From Chloroflexota bacterium (lineage in GTDB: Bacteria > Chloroflexota > Limnocylindria > P2-11E), in NCBI GenBank assembly GCA_005889445.1, contig VBGS01000095.1, positions 1-58,524 on the forward strand: DNA of 58,524 nucleotides. Reading direction: 5' to 3'. The translations under genes were made by a program, and so were the position numbers. The notes beneath the pieces are model-generated. The model saw nothing but the letters and a program-made list of their open reading frames with translations, made no database searches and was not told where the DNA came from. Shown here in pieces: positions 1 to 8,577 of this stretch. Every line of letters begins with the position of its first letter. The first letter of the stretch is position 1.

Positions 1-728
1 TTGCAGACCACCAGGTCGGTCGGGTAGCCGAAGAGGTGGAAGTAGGTGAAGGAGCGCTGCGCCTCCTTGATCACCATCTTCTCGAGGTTCAGGACCAGCC
101 GCACCGAGCTCTTGGTCTCGTCGGCGAGCAGCCGCTGCATGTGATCGAGCCGGTGGAAGAGCTCCTCGCCGGCCTGGAAGACGGTGTCGTCGGGAACGGG
201 AACGCCCATGACCCGGCGGAGCACCGGGCCGGCGATCCGCATCGCCTGGCGCTGGATCGGGAAGATCCGCTCGAGCCACCACCGTCCCGCTTCGGGCAGC
301 GAAAGCAGGCGCACGGTCTCGCCGGTCGGCGCGGCGTCGACCACGATCACGTCGTAGTTCCCGCTGTCGTGGTGCTCCGCGATCCACAGGAGCGAGCTGA
401 GCTCGTCCATCCCGGGCAGCACGGTGAGCTCCTCGGCGAGCACGTCGTCGAGCCCGCGCCACTTGAAGACGCTCTGCACATAGCGCTGGATCGTGCCCCA
501 GTAGCGGCGGACGTTGTAGTAGACGTCCGACTCCTGGCCCCAGAGGTTCTCCACGATCTTCGTCGGCTCACCGCCGAGCGGAACGTCGAACGAGTCCGCG
601 AGCGAATGCGCGATGTCCGTCGAGATGACAAGCGTTCGTTGCCCGCGCTCGGCGCAGCGAAGCGCGGTCGCGGCGGCGACGCTCGTCTTCCCGACCCCGC
701 CCTTGCCCGTGTAGACGATGATCCGCAC
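1..728 (-). CDS. ArsA/GET3-family ATPase, 3' end cut by window edge
   Basis: The protein starts at a GTG at 728 and runs off the left edge after about 242 codons. It opens with a deviant Walker A motif (YTGKGGVGKTSVAAA), the signature of the ArsA/TRC40/GET3 branch of the SIMIBI ATPases. This is followed by a switch I region (STDIAHSLADSFDVPLG) and a Walker B/switch II stretch (DVIVVDAAPTGETVRLLSLP). Family members either energise an ArsB arsenite pump or handle tail-anchored membrane proteins. The C-terminal half is missing and no arsB or arsR is visible, so which role applies cannot be decided. The family call is secure; the arsenic role is not. Confidence 0.9.
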   Translation of the reverse strand, partial: MRIIVYTGKGGVGKTSVAAATALRCAERGQRTLVISTDIAHSLADSFDVPLGGEPTKIVENLWGQESDVYYNVRRYWGTIQRYVQSVFKWRGLDDVLAEELTVLPGMDELSSLLWIAEHHDSGNYDVIVVDAAPTGETVRLLSLPEAGRWWLERIFPIQRQAMRIAGPVLRRVMGVPVPDDTVFQAGEELFHRLDHMQRLLADETKSSVRLVLNLEKMVIKEAQRSFTYFHLFGYPTDLVVC

Positions 729-865
729 GCTCCCCGCCACGAAATCGAGCCTACGCTTGCGACCGCTCGTTCACCGCGACCGATACGCCGCCGATTCGCC
801 GTGCGCGCGATGCGCGCAGTACGGTCCCGACGCCGGTGATGGCGGCGTAGCAGGGGAGGCCGCAC

Positions 866-1126
866 ATGTCACCTCTTTCCCAGCGCGAGGTCCAGGTACT
901 GAAGCTCGAGGCCCTTGGGCTCAACACGAAGCAGATCGCGGCCGAGCTCGGCATCAGTCCGAGCACGGTGAACTGGCATCGCAAACAGGGGCTGGCGCGT
1001 CAGACCGCGGCCTTGGCTCCGATCCTCGCTCCGAGCTCGCGCACGACGTCGACGATCGAGTCGACATCCGCTTCCGTCGTGCGCCAGTTCACGATGGCCG
1101 GTCGAAAGGCCACCAGACCGCGGTAG
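866..1126 (+). CDS. Truncated LuxR-type HTH protein
   Basis: An ATG at 866 with a good Shine-Dalgarno (ggggagg, 853-859) opens an 86-residue frame. Residues 1-45 match a LuxR/GerE helix-turn-helix (LSQREVQVLKLEALG, then TKQIAAELGISPSTVNWHRK), which would bind DNA as a response-regulator output domain. The match ends abruptly around residue 45. The remaining 40 residues lie antisense to a decarboxylase remnant (1000-1209) and look like non-native sequence. The fourth helix of the HTH is therefore probably lost. I see a start-proximal fragment of a regulator joined to unrelated DNA; function is doubtful. Confidence 0.55.
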   Translation: MSPLSQREVQVLKLEALGLNTKQIAAELGISPSTVNWHRKQGLARQTAALAPILAPSSRTTSTIESTSASVVRQFTMAGRKATRPR

Positions 1127-1209
1127 CGCGTCGTTCCGACATACACGCGCCCGTCAGCGAGGAGCTCGGTGCCCAGACGCAGGTTGAGGGCATCGAGCAC
1201 CTCGGCCAC
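1000..1209 (-). pseudogene. C-terminal remnant of a PLP-dependent (group II) decarboxylase
   Basis: The 69 codons encode a stretch (LADGRVYVGTTRYRGLVAF, then RPAIVNWRTTEADVDSIVD) that matches the extreme C-terminus of group II pyridoxal-phosphate amino-acid decarboxylases. An in-frame stop (TAG) lies at 1219-1221, just upstream of the only start (GTG 1209). The PLP-lysine domain, about 400 residues in the family, is absent. The 3' stop (TGA, 1000-1002) looks native. This is a 5'-truncated relic that cannot be catalytic. It converges on the LuxR fragment, and the junction near base 1000 marks a deletion or rearrangement. Confidence 0.7.
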
Positions 1210-1272
1210 GCCCAGAGCCTAGTAACGTGTCATGCGGTGTCGAAAACGGCCGACCCAGTTCGTCGTTCTCAT

Positions 1273-1542
1273 GTGCGGATGCTGCTGCACGGCGTCTTCC
1301 GCGGGTTCGCGGGAGGCGTCCGCGAGGTCACGCTCGACGCGTCGAACCTGCGCGAGGCGATCGACGGGCTGGCAAGCGCGCACCCAAGCCTCGCTGAGCG
1401 CCTGCGCGACGAACGCGGCAAGCTGCGCCCGCACATGGCGCTCTTCGTGAACGAGGATGATGCGCGCCTGCTGGGGTGGGAGGACGCTCCTCTCAAGGAA
1501 GGCGACATCGTGCACGTGATCCCGGCGCTCTCGGGCGGATAG
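1273..1542 (+). CDS. MoaD/ThiS-family ubiquitin-like sulfur carrier
   Basis: An 89-residue protein from GTG 1273 (ATG 1279 is the alternative). It has the beta-grasp pattern of MoaD/ThiS: an N-terminal strand, a helix around LREAIDGLASAHPSLAERL, a late GDIVHVIPALSGG, and the diagnostic C-terminal Gly-Gly that is adenylated and thiocarboxylated in family members. The next gene, a BNR-repeat protein, begins 10 nt downstream, so the two are probably co-transcribed. No moaE, moeB or thi genes are in view, so the molybdopterin versus thiamine or other assignment is open. Confidence 0.85.
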   Translation: MRMLLHGVFRGFAGGVREVTLDASNLREAIDGLASAHPSLAERLRDERGKLRPHMALFVNEDDARLLGWEDAPLKEGDIVHVIPALSGG

Positions 1543-1552
1543 GGAGGGAGTC

Positions 1553-2620
1553 ATGGCAAAGAAGATCACGGTCCTGGTGGGGACAAAGAAGGGCATGTAC
1601 ATCCTGCGCGGCGACATGAACCGTCAGAAGTTCGAGATCGATGGCCCGCGGTGGGCGCCGGCGCCGATCCACCACGCCACCTACGACCCGCGCGACGGGT
1701 CGATGTACGCCGCGGTCAACCAGACCTGGGGCGGCAGCCGCATCGAGCACAGCCGGGACATGGGAAAGACCTGGACGACATCGTCGAATCCGAAGTTCCC
1801 TGAAGGATCGGACCGCACGTTCTCGCAGACGTGGCACATCGAGCCGGGCCATCAGACGACGCCGAACGTGATCTGGGCCGGGACCGAGCCCGCGGCGCTC
1901 TTCAAGAGCGAGGACCGCGGAGAGAGCTGGTCGATCGTGCAGAGCCTCGACGACCAGCCGACGCGCGCGAAGTGGGTACCGGGCTTCGGCGGCATGGGCC
2001 TGCACTCGATCGCGATCGACGCGAAGGATCCAAAGCGGATGTCGGTCGGCATCAGCGTCGGCGGCGTCTACACGACGACCGACGGAGGTATGACCTGGAC
2101 GCAGGACAACAAGAAGACCGGCGGCGACAGCGAGCGGCCGGACGTCTTCTACTGCATCCACAAGCTGCTGGCCCATCCCGAAGAGAGCGGGCTCCGCTTC
2201 ATGCGGGTCCATGAAGAGGTCTACTGGCGCGATCCGAGCGAGACGACATGGCGCCACAGCACGGCCGGTCTGCCTTCGAACTTCGGCTTCGCGGCGGCGA
2301 TGCATCCGCGCGACAGGCGGACCGCATACGTGATCCCGCTCGACAGCATGACGCGCGCGGCGATGCCCTTCGGCATCGGCGTGTACCGAACGCAGGACAA
2401 AGGAAAGTCGTGGGTGAAGCTCGAGAAGGGCCTTCCGCAGGGGGCGCCTCTCGAGACATTGCGCGAAGGAATGCACAACGATCGGCTCGACCCGATGGGT
2501 CTGTACTTCGGGACCGCAAATGGCGACGTATGGGCGAGCCGCGATGAAGGCGAATCATGGGCGCGCATCGCGCAATACCTGCCATATGTCACGTCGGTGC
2601 ACGCCGCGACGATCGAATAG
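1553..2620 (+). CDS. BNR/sialidase-like beta-propeller protein
   Basis: A 355-residue protein starting at ATG 1553 with agggaggg at 1540-1548. It carries repeated BNR/Asp-box motifs (SRDMGKTW, SEDRGESW, TTDGGMTW, TQDKGKSW, SRDEGESW), which mark a sialidase/VPS10-type beta-propeller. No signal peptide is evident, so a cytoplasmic location is likely. The glycosidase catalytic Arg triad is not recognisable, and real sialidase activity is not claimed. It sits behind a MoaD/ThiS-like gene, suggesting a functional pair of unknown purpose. Confidence 0.8.
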   Translation: MAKKITVLVGTKKGMYILRGDMNRQKFEIDGPRWAPAPIHHATYDPRDGSMYAAVNQTWGGSRIEHSRDMGKTWTTSSNPKFPEGSDRTFSQTWHIEPGHQTTPNVIWAGTEPAALFKSEDRGESWSIVQSLDDQPTRAKWVPGFGGMGLHSIAIDAKDPKRMSVGISVGGVYTTTDGGMTWTQDNKKTGGDSERPDVFYCIHKLLAHPEESGLRFMRVHEEVYWRDPSETTWRHSTAGLPSNFGFAAAMHPRDRRTAYVIPLDSMTRAAMPFGIGVYRTQDKGKSWVKLEKGLPQGAPLETLREGMHNDRLDPMGLYFGTANGDVWASRDEGESWARIAQYLPYVTSVHAATIE

Positions 2621-2768
2621 CCGCGAAGCGCGCCACATGTCGCGCGAGCACACCCGGGTACCAGGACGATCTGGCCCCGGCGATGCCATTGCCGATCACT
2701 CGCGCGCGCGTTGAAATGCACGTGGGTAGGGACCGCGATGAGGCCGGGGCTAAAGAGGGGACGTGGCC

Positions 2769-2996
2769 ATGAGCGCGGGACAGAACGTGCGACGTGGATA
2801 CGCGTGGACCGTCAGCACACCCAAGCGGCAGGCGCACTCACCGAGCGCGGGCGCGGAGGTCATGGCGGTAATGGCCGTGGCAGCGGTGATCTTCGCGGCG
2901 TTCGCCGCGTTCACTGACCCGGTGCTCGTCGCCGCGGTCCAGCACGCAGTCGGGACCGCCTGGACGAGCGCCGCCTCGCTCCTCGGGCACCGCTAG
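2769..2996 (+). CDS. Small single-span membrane protein, unknown
   Basis: A 75-residue protein from ATG 2769, preceded by gagggg at 2755-2760 (8-nt spacing; GTG 2763 is less well placed). One hydrophobic segment lies around residues 33-50 (VMAVMAVAAVIFAAFAAF), with a basic, proline-containing N-terminus. No family recognised. A strong hairpin-T-tract terminator follows 20 nt after the stop, which supports it being a real, independently transcribed gene. Confidence 0.55.
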   Translation: MSAGQNVRRGYAWTVSTPKRQAHSPSAGAEVMAVMAVAAVIFAAFAAFTDPVLVAAVQHAVGTAWTSAASLLGHR

Positions 2997-3015
2997 CACT
3001 CGCGTCAGCGCAGGT

Positions 3016-3048
3016 GAGGAGGGCCGGTCGGGGACCGGTCCTCTTTTC
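3016..3048 (+). terminator. Rho-independent terminator
   Basis: The arms gagga + ccggtc (3016-3029, with a 3-nt ggg bulge) pair with gaccgg + tcctc (3033-3043). A TTTT-containing tract follows from 3044. The T-tract polarity ends plus-strand transcription of the 2769-2996 gene. It lies just beyond the minus-strand purN stop and could also brake readthrough from there. Confidence 0.75.
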
Positions 3049-3050
3049 GT

Positions 3051-3653
3051 TTAGGCCGAGACGGCGGTAGGGATGAAGCGGCGGATCGCTTCCACGATCG
3101 CGATGTGCTCCTCCTCGAGGACGCGTGCCGCGAGAGTCGCGGGGTCGTCATCGGGCTTCACGGCGACACGCCGCTGCACCACGACCTCGCCCAGATCGAT
3201 CGTCTCGGGATGCACGCGATGCACCGTGCAGCCCGACTCCGTCGCTCCCGACGCGAGCACCGCGGCATGGACCTTGTCGCCGTGCATGCCACGCCCGCCG
3301 AAGAGCGGGAGCAGCGCGGGGTGGAGGTTGACGACCGGGACACCGGGCAGCCGCACGAAGAACGCCGGCGCGAGGATGTGATCGAATCCGGCGAGCACGA
3401 CGAGCTTCGCCCCGACCCCGGCGATGGCCTCCGCCATCGCGGCGTGCGCCGTCTCGCGGTCGGGATAGCTCCGCAGCGTGAAGACGGCGGCGGGCACACC
3501 GGCGAGCGCCGCGCGCTCGAGGGCCGGCACGCCGGCATGGTTCGCGATCACGATCGCGACACGGGCGTCGATCGCGTCCGAGGCGCACGCGTCGAGGATG
3601 GCCTGCAGGTTCGAGCCGCGCCCTGAGACGAGCACCGCGACGGGAAGCTTCAT
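3051..3653 (-). CDS. purN: Phosphoribosylglycinamide formyltransferase
   Basis: A 200-residue GAR transformylase that transfers formyl from 10-formyl-THF to GAR, step 3 of de novo purine synthesis. The N-terminal VSGRGSNLQAILDA is the phosphate-binding loop. VVNLHPALLPLFGGRG holds the Asn/His catalytic pair, and IDLGEVVVQ carries the catalytic Asp. The ATG at 3653 overlaps the purM stop as ATGA. It is the last gene of the purL-purF-purM-purN run. Length is normal for the family. Confidence 0.95.
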   Translation of the reverse strand: MKLPVAVLVSGRGSNLQAILDACASDAIDARVAIVIANHAGVPALERAALAGVPAAVFTLRSYPDRETAHAAMAEAIAGVGAKLVVLAGFDHILAPAFFVRLPGVPVVNLHPALLPLFGGRGMHGDKVHAAVLASGATESGCTVHRVHPETIDLGEVVVQRRVAVKPDDDPATLAARVLEEEHIAIVEAIRRFIPTAVSA

Positions 3654-4687
3654 ACGAACCGCACCCTCCTGCCGAATGTGTGCGTGACGACACGTCCGAG
3701 CGCGTATGCGTCGGGGATCGCGGCGAGCGCGTTGTCGCGGTCGTCGGCGTCTATCGCGACGACCAGTCCGATGCCCATGTTCCACGTGTCGAACGCGTCC
3801 GCGATCGCCACGCGACCCAGCTCCGCGAGGAGAGTGAACAGCCGCGGAACGTCCCACGCTCCCCGATCGATCTCGGCCCCGAGGCCGTCGGGCAGCGCGC
3901 GCGGCAGATTCCCCTCCCAGCCTCCGCCGGTCAGGTGAGCGATCGCGTGTACGCGAGCGCGGTCGCGCAAGGCGCGGAACTCGTCGAGATATGCGCGATG
4001 AGGGGCGAGCAACGCATCGCCGATGGTCCTGTCGTCGAGGTCGCGGCGAGCCTCACCAAGCAGGTCCTCGAACGATCTCGTCTCACTCGCCGCCGCGCGC
4101 GCCAAGATCGTCCGCGCGAGCGTGTAGCCGTTGGTGTGCAGGCCCGTCGACGGGATCCCGATCAGCGCATCGCCCTCGCGGACGCGCTCCGGTCCAAGAA
4201 CGCGATCGCGCGCGACCGCACCGACAAGGAACCCCGCCAGGTCGTACGTGCCCGGCGCGTACATGCCCGGCATTTCGGCGGTCTCCCCGCCGAGCAGCGC
4301 CACTCGATGGCGCGCGCATGCGTCGGCCATCGCCCCAACGACGCGGGCGAAGACCGCGGGCTCGAGGTGCGACGTCGAGAAGTAGTCGAGGAAGAAAAGA
4401 GGCTCGGCGCCCATCGCCATCGCGTCGTTGATGCAGTGATGCACCAGGTCCGTGCCGACGACCTCGTGTCGATCGAGAAGGCGCGCGACCTCGAGCTTGG
4501 TGCCGACTCCGTCGGTGGTCGCGACGAGCACGGTGTCGGCGCCGGGTGACGCGAACAGCCCGCCGAACTGCCCGATGTCGCCGATGACCTCGGGCCGCCG
4601 CGTCTTGCGCAGCCGCTCGCGAACACGTGCGAGCGCGTCGTCCGCGCGACCGATGTCGACGCCAGCGGCCTTGTACGTCAGGCTCAC
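3650..4687 (-). CDS. purM: Phosphoribosylformylglycinamidine cyclo-ligase (AIR synthetase)
   Basis: A 345-residue AIRS that closes the imidazole ring of AIR using ATP. It starts at GTG 4687, which overlaps the purF stop as GTGA; upstream codons look non-native. Family landmarks are SLTYKAAGVDIGRADDAL, TTDGVGTKLEVARLLDRH, MGAEPLFFLDYFS, LLGGETAEMPGMY and HLTGGGWEGNLPRALP. Length is typical. It is translationally coupled on both sides (purF and purN). Confidence 0.96.
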   Translation of the reverse strand: MSLTYKAAGVDIGRADDALARVRERLRKTRRPEVIGDIGQFGGLFASPGADTVLVATTDGVGTKLEVARLLDRHEVVGTDLVHHCINDAMAMGAEPLFFLDYFSTSHLEPAVFARVVGAMADACARHRVALLGGETAEMPGMYAPGTYDLAGFLVGAVARDRVLGPERVREGDALIGIPSTGLHTNGYTLARTILARAAASETRSFEDLLGEARRDLDDRTIGDALLAPHRAYLDEFRALRDRARVHAIAHLTGGGWEGNLPRALPDGLGAEIDRGAWDVPRLFTLLAELGRVAIADAFDTWNMGIGLVVAIDADDRDNALAAIPDAYALGRVVTHTFGRRVRFV

Positions 4688-6087
4688 GCGTTCACCTGCT
4701 CGGCCTCGAGCGAGTCCTTGCCGAGCTCGAGCTGCACGGGCACGAGGTAATCGCCGGTGAAGCACGCGGTGCAGAGCTCGGCCTCGGTGCCGCCGGTCGC
4801 GGCGACCATGCCCCCCAGCGAGAGATAGCCGAGCGTATCGGCGCCGATGTGCCGGCGGATGGCCTCGACCTCGAGTCGCGACGCGATGAGCTCGTCACGG
4901 CGCGCCATGTCCACGCCGAAGAAGCACTGGTGCCGGATCGGAGGCGAGCAGATGCGCATGTGGACTTCGCGTGCGCCGTGACCGCGGAGCAGCTCCACGA
5001 TCGGTCCGCTGGTCGACCCGCGCACGATCGAATCGTCGACGACCACGACGCGCTTGCCGTCGAGCACGTCGGCGAGCGCGTTGTACTTCAGCGCGACGCC
5101 CTGACGACGGAGCTCGGGCGACGGCTGGATGAACGTCCGACCGATGTACCGGTTCTTGATGAGGCCCTCGCGGAATGGGATCCCGCTGCGGCGGGCGTAG
5201 CCGACGGCTGCCGGGATCGCGCTGTCGGGCACCGGGATCACGACGTCGGCGATCGCGGGGTGCTCGTCGGCGAGCGTCTCCCCCATCCGTTCCCGCGCCG
5301 CGTAGACCGAGACGCCGCCGAGATCGCTCGCGACCGACGCGAGATACACGTGCTCGAACACGCACATCCCCCGGCGATCGGCCGCGAAGTCGGCGATCGG
5401 AACGGCCCCGCGGTCGTCGATCCGCAGCACCTCGCCGGGCGCGACGTCGCGGACGAAGGCTGCCCCGACGGTCTCGAGGGCGCAGGTCTCGCTCGCGACG
5501 ATCCACGTCTCCCCCTTGCGGCCGAGCGACAGCGGACGGACACCGAGCGGATCGCGGACCGCGTACAGCGCAGACGGTGTGAGGATCACCAGCGACCACG
5601 CGCCGTTCAGCTTCGGGAGCGCGCGGATCAGCCGCTCGTCCCACGTCGCACCGCTCTCGCACGCGACCATCTGCGCGACGACTTCAGTGTCGCTCGATGT
5701 GGCGAAGCGCGCGCCGCCACGCGCCAGCTCATCGCGCAGATCGCGCGCGTTGATGCAGTTGCCGTTGTGTCCGATGGCGAGCTCGCCCAGGCCCGCGGCG
5801 CTCACGACCATCGGCTGCGCGTTCTGGATCCGCGAGCTGCCCGTCGTCGAGTAGCGCGTATGGCCGATGGCCGCGCGCCCGCCGAGCACCGCGAGATCGG
5901 GCTCGCTGAAGACCTGACCGACGAGTCCCATGCGCCGCACGATGCGCAGGTCCGACCCGTCCGTTGCGGCGATTCCCGCCGACTCCTGCCCACGGTGCTG
6001 CAGCGCGTAGAGCGCGAAGAACGTGAGGCGCGCGGCCTCGGTCGGGTCGGCGGTCGTTGGGTTCCAGACGCCGGTGATGCCGCACAT
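4684..6087 (-). CDS. purF: Amidophosphoribosyltransferase, Fe-S type
   Basis: A 467-residue enzyme that makes phosphoribosylamine from PRPP and glutamine, the committed step. The protein begins Met-Cys-Gly, so Cys2 is the N-terminal nucleophile without the propeptide seen in Bacillus. The class II glutaminase domain includes LQHRGQESAGI. The PRTase domain has the PRPP loop VVVVDDSIVRGSTSGP. Cysteines in CVFEHVY, RHQCFFG and LCTACFTGD fit the 4Fe-4S ligands of the Bacillus-type enzyme. The ATG at 6087 directly abuts the purL stop. Confidence 0.97.
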   Translation of the reverse strand: MCGITGVWNPTTADPTEAARLTFFALYALQHRGQESAGIAATDGSDLRIVRRMGLVGQVFSEPDLAVLGGRAAIGHTRYSTTGSSRIQNAQPMVVSAAGLGELAIGHNGNCINARDLRDELARGGARFATSSDTEVVAQMVACESGATWDERLIRALPKLNGAWSLVILTPSALYAVRDPLGVRPLSLGRKGETWIVASETCALETVGAAFVRDVAPGEVLRIDDRGAVPIADFAADRRGMCVFEHVYLASVASDLGGVSVYAARERMGETLADEHPAIADVVIPVPDSAIPAAVGYARRSGIPFREGLIKNRYIGRTFIQPSPELRRQGVALKYNALADVLDGKRVVVVDDSIVRGSTSGPIVELLRGHGAREVHMRICSPPIRHQCFFGVDMARRDELIASRLEVEAIRRHIGADTLGYLSLGGMVAATGGTEAELCTACFTGDYLVPVQLELGKDSLEAEQVNA

Positions 6088-8340
6088 CTACGCGGCCCCC
6101 ATCGCGCGAGCGAGCCCCTCGGCATGCGCGCGTGCGAGCGACGCGACCGGCGTGCCGAGGACCGGCACCACCTCGAGCAGGTCGCCACCGATCGCGCCGA
6201 GCGTCCAGAGCGCGACCTGATGCTCGGCCGCGAGCGCGCGGAGGTCCGCCTCGTGCCTCGGATCGAGCACGAGCACGATGCCCGACGGCGCCTCGCCGAA
6301 CAGCGCGGCGCGCTTGTCGATCCCGCGGTACGCCGGCAGCGTGACCTTCATCCCGATGCCGTCGCGGATCGCGAGCTCGGCCAGCGCGACGCCGAGGCCG
6401 CCCTCCGCGCGGTCGTGCGCCGCGCGGATGATGCCGCGCGCGTGCGCGGCGAGCACGAGCTTCTGCAGACGCGCTTCGAGCGCGAGATCCATCTGGACGG
6501 GCCCGCGATGGACGCCGTGCATCGCGCCGTAGACGGCCGCGTCGAGCGAGACCAGCGCGTTTCCGGCGAGGATCACGACGTCACCGGCACGGCCGGTGGT
6601 CACGGGGATGTGCCTGGTCACCTCGGCGAGATGCCCGACCGCGCCGATCGTCGCGGCCGGCCAGACGTCCTGTCCGCGGGTCGCGTTGTACAGCGACACG
6701 TTGCCCGAGACGACCGGCACGCCAAGCGCCTCGCACGCGGCCTTGATCCCGGCGACCGTCCGCGTGAGCTGCCACGCGCCTTTGGGGCGCTCGGGATTTC
6801 CGACGTTGAGGCAGTCGGTGATCGCGAGCGGCGTCGCGCCCATGCACACCAGGTTGCGCGTCGCTTCCGCGACCGCCAGCGCGGCGCCGGCGAACGGATC
6901 GAGTGCCGCGAGCCGCGGCTGCGCGTCGATCGCGATCGCGATGCCATCCTCCCGCCCCTTGATGCGCATGACCGCGGCGTCGCCGCCGGGTCCGACCACC
7001 GTGTCGGTGCCGACCATCGAGTCGTAGGTCCGGTACACGGCGCGCCGCGAGGCGATCGGGGGCGACGCGAGGAGCTCGAGCAGCTCGAGCCCGATCTTGC
7101 CGGTCTGTCGCGGCTCCTCATCGCGCTCCGCGTCTCCGGAAAGGCGCTCGTCGGAGACCGGTCGATAGGACGAGGCGAGCTCGGAGATGTCGTATTCGGG
7201 CGCATCGTCGGCGAGCGCGCGCGGCGGAAGCTCGGCGACGAGCTCATCGCGGTCGAAGATCCGCAGCACCGGCTCCGCGATTACCTCGCCGATCCGCGCG
7301 CCATGCAGTTCCCACCTGCCAAAGATCCGCTCGACCTCGCGTTCGCGACCGGGACGCGCGACGACGAGCATTCGCTCCTGCGATTCGCTGAGCATCACCT
7401 CGTGGGGCGTCATCGCGCGGGCGCGGCGCGGGACAGCACTGACGTCGATGCGCACCCCGACCCGGCTCTTCGCCGCCACCTCGCTCGCCGCGCAGGTGAG
7501 CCCGGCGGCGCCGAGGTCCTGGACCGCTTCGATCGCGTCGTCGGCGACGAGTTCGAGCGTCGCTTCGAGCAGGAGCTTCTCGAGGAATGGGTTCCCCACC
7601 TGGACCGAGGGCCGCTTCTCGTCGGAGCCCGCGCCGAGCTCGAACGACGCCAGCAGCGACGCGCCCGCGATCCCATCGCGCCCGGTGTCGCTCCCGACGA
7701 GGTACACGGCGCTCCCGGGGCGCGCGCCGGACGCGAAGCGAAGGTCCTCGGCGCGGGCGATCCCGACGCACATGGCGTTCACCAGGGGGTTCTCGGCGTA
7801 AGAGTCTTCGAACGAGATGTGGCCGCCCACATCGGGGATGCCGACGCAGTTCCCGTAAAAGGAGATCCCGCCGACGACGCCCGCGATCGTGCGACGCACG
7901 CCCGGATCGGTCGGCGGGCCGAAGAAGAGCGCGTTGAGCACCGCGGTCGGTCGCGCGCCCATCGCGAAGACGTCCCGCAGGATGCCGCCCACACCGGTCG
8001 CGGCCCCCTGGTACGGCTCGATCGCGGATGGATGGTTGTGGCTCTCGACCTTGAAGACGCACAGCAGGCCGCCGCCGAGGTCGACCGCGCCCGCGTTCTC
8101 GCCGGGCCCGACCACGACCGCGGGCCCGTTCGTCGGCAACGTGCGCAGGAGCTGCTTCGAGTGCTTGTACGCGCAGTGTTCGCTCCACATCGCGCCGAAC
8201 ATCGCCCACTCAAGCGCGTTCGGCTCGCGAGCGATGAGCTCGCGCACGCGGGCGGCCTCGTCGTCGGTCAGGCCGACTTCGTGGGGGATCTGGTTAGGCT
8301 GCGCCGTCGTCGTCCCCGTCATCGTCGGGGACGCGCTCAC
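6088..8340 (-). CDS. purL: FGAM synthase large subunit
   Basis: A 750-residue small-type PurL, the ATP-dependent amidotransferase core that works with PurQ and PurS in this same cluster. Typical motifs are WSEHCAYKHSK, FKVESHNHPSAIEPYQGAATGVGG, DLGAAGLTCAASEVA, GRWELHGARIGEV and HDRAEGGLGVALAEL. The start is GTG 8340 or ATG 8322, and neither has a clear Shine-Dalgarno. It heads the purL-F-M-N run and is separated from purQ/purS by two inserted genes. The region 8341-8577 should contain its promoter. Confidence 0.96.
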   Translation of the reverse strand: MSASPTMTGTTTAQPNQIPHEVGLTDDEAARVRELIAREPNALEWAMFGAMWSEHCAYKHSKQLLRTLPTNGPAVVVGPGENAGAVDLGGGLLCVFKVESHNHPSAIEPYQGAATGVGGILRDVFAMGARPTAVLNALFFGPPTDPGVRRTIAGVVGGISFYGNCVGIPDVGGHISFEDSYAENPLVNAMCVGIARAEDLRFASGARPGSAVYLVGSDTGRDGIAGASLLASFELGAGSDEKRPSVQVGNPFLEKLLLEATLELVADDAIEAVQDLGAAGLTCAASEVAAKSRVGVRIDVSAVPRRARAMTPHEVMLSESQERMLVVARPGREREVERIFGRWELHGARIGEVIAEPVLRIFDRDELVAELPPRALADDAPEYDISELASSYRPVSDERLSGDAERDEEPRQTGKIGLELLELLASPPIASRRAVYRTYDSMVGTDTVVGPGGDAAVMRIKGREDGIAIAIDAQPRLAALDPFAGAALAVAEATRNLVCMGATPLAITDCLNVGNPERPKGAWQLTRTVAGIKAACEALGVPVVSGNVSLYNATRGQDVWPAATIGAVGHLAEVTRHIPVTTGRAGDVVILAGNALVSLDAAVYGAMHGVHRGPVQMDLALEARLQKLVLAAHARGIIRAAHDRAEGGLGVALAELAIRDGIGMKVTLPAYRGIDKRAALFGEAPSGIVLVLDPRHEADLRALAAEHQVALWTLGAIGGDLLEVVPVLGTPVASLARAHAEGLARAMGAA

Positions 8341-8577
8341 GATCGGGTGATCGCTCCGCGCTGCACCATCACGTAAAGACTAGCGTGCTGTTGACCAGCG
8401 GTTGTGCCTTCGTTACTTCCGAGTGCATTTTTGCTTTGGCCACCTGAGTATCGTGGCCCTGGGCTACGTCGGGCGTCACGGGAGGGGACCTATCTCACAT
8501 CGAGGCTCCAATCGGCTTCGCCGCGCGCCCAAACGTAGACCCACGTCGCGAAACCTCGCCCAAGGAGGGCCACATCG
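8341..8577. promoter_or_regulatory. Divergent intergenic region between purL and an ABM-like gene
   Basis: 237 nt without a gene, with start codons diverging at both ends, so it must hold both promoters. On the plus strand ttgacc (8391-8396) with a 17-nt gap to tacttc (8414-8419) is a weak sigma70-like candidate. On the minus strand no convincing hexamer pair was found. I saw no purine riboswitch-like fold or PurR-like palindrome by eye. aaggagg at 8562-8568 is the Shine-Dalgarno of the downstream gene. Confidence 0.35.

Noticed and set aside
4627..8376. A 1249-codon open frame on the plus strand
   Set aside because: It lies entirely antisense to purF and purL, is Arg/Asp/His-rich as expected from GC-rich antisense frames, and matches no family.
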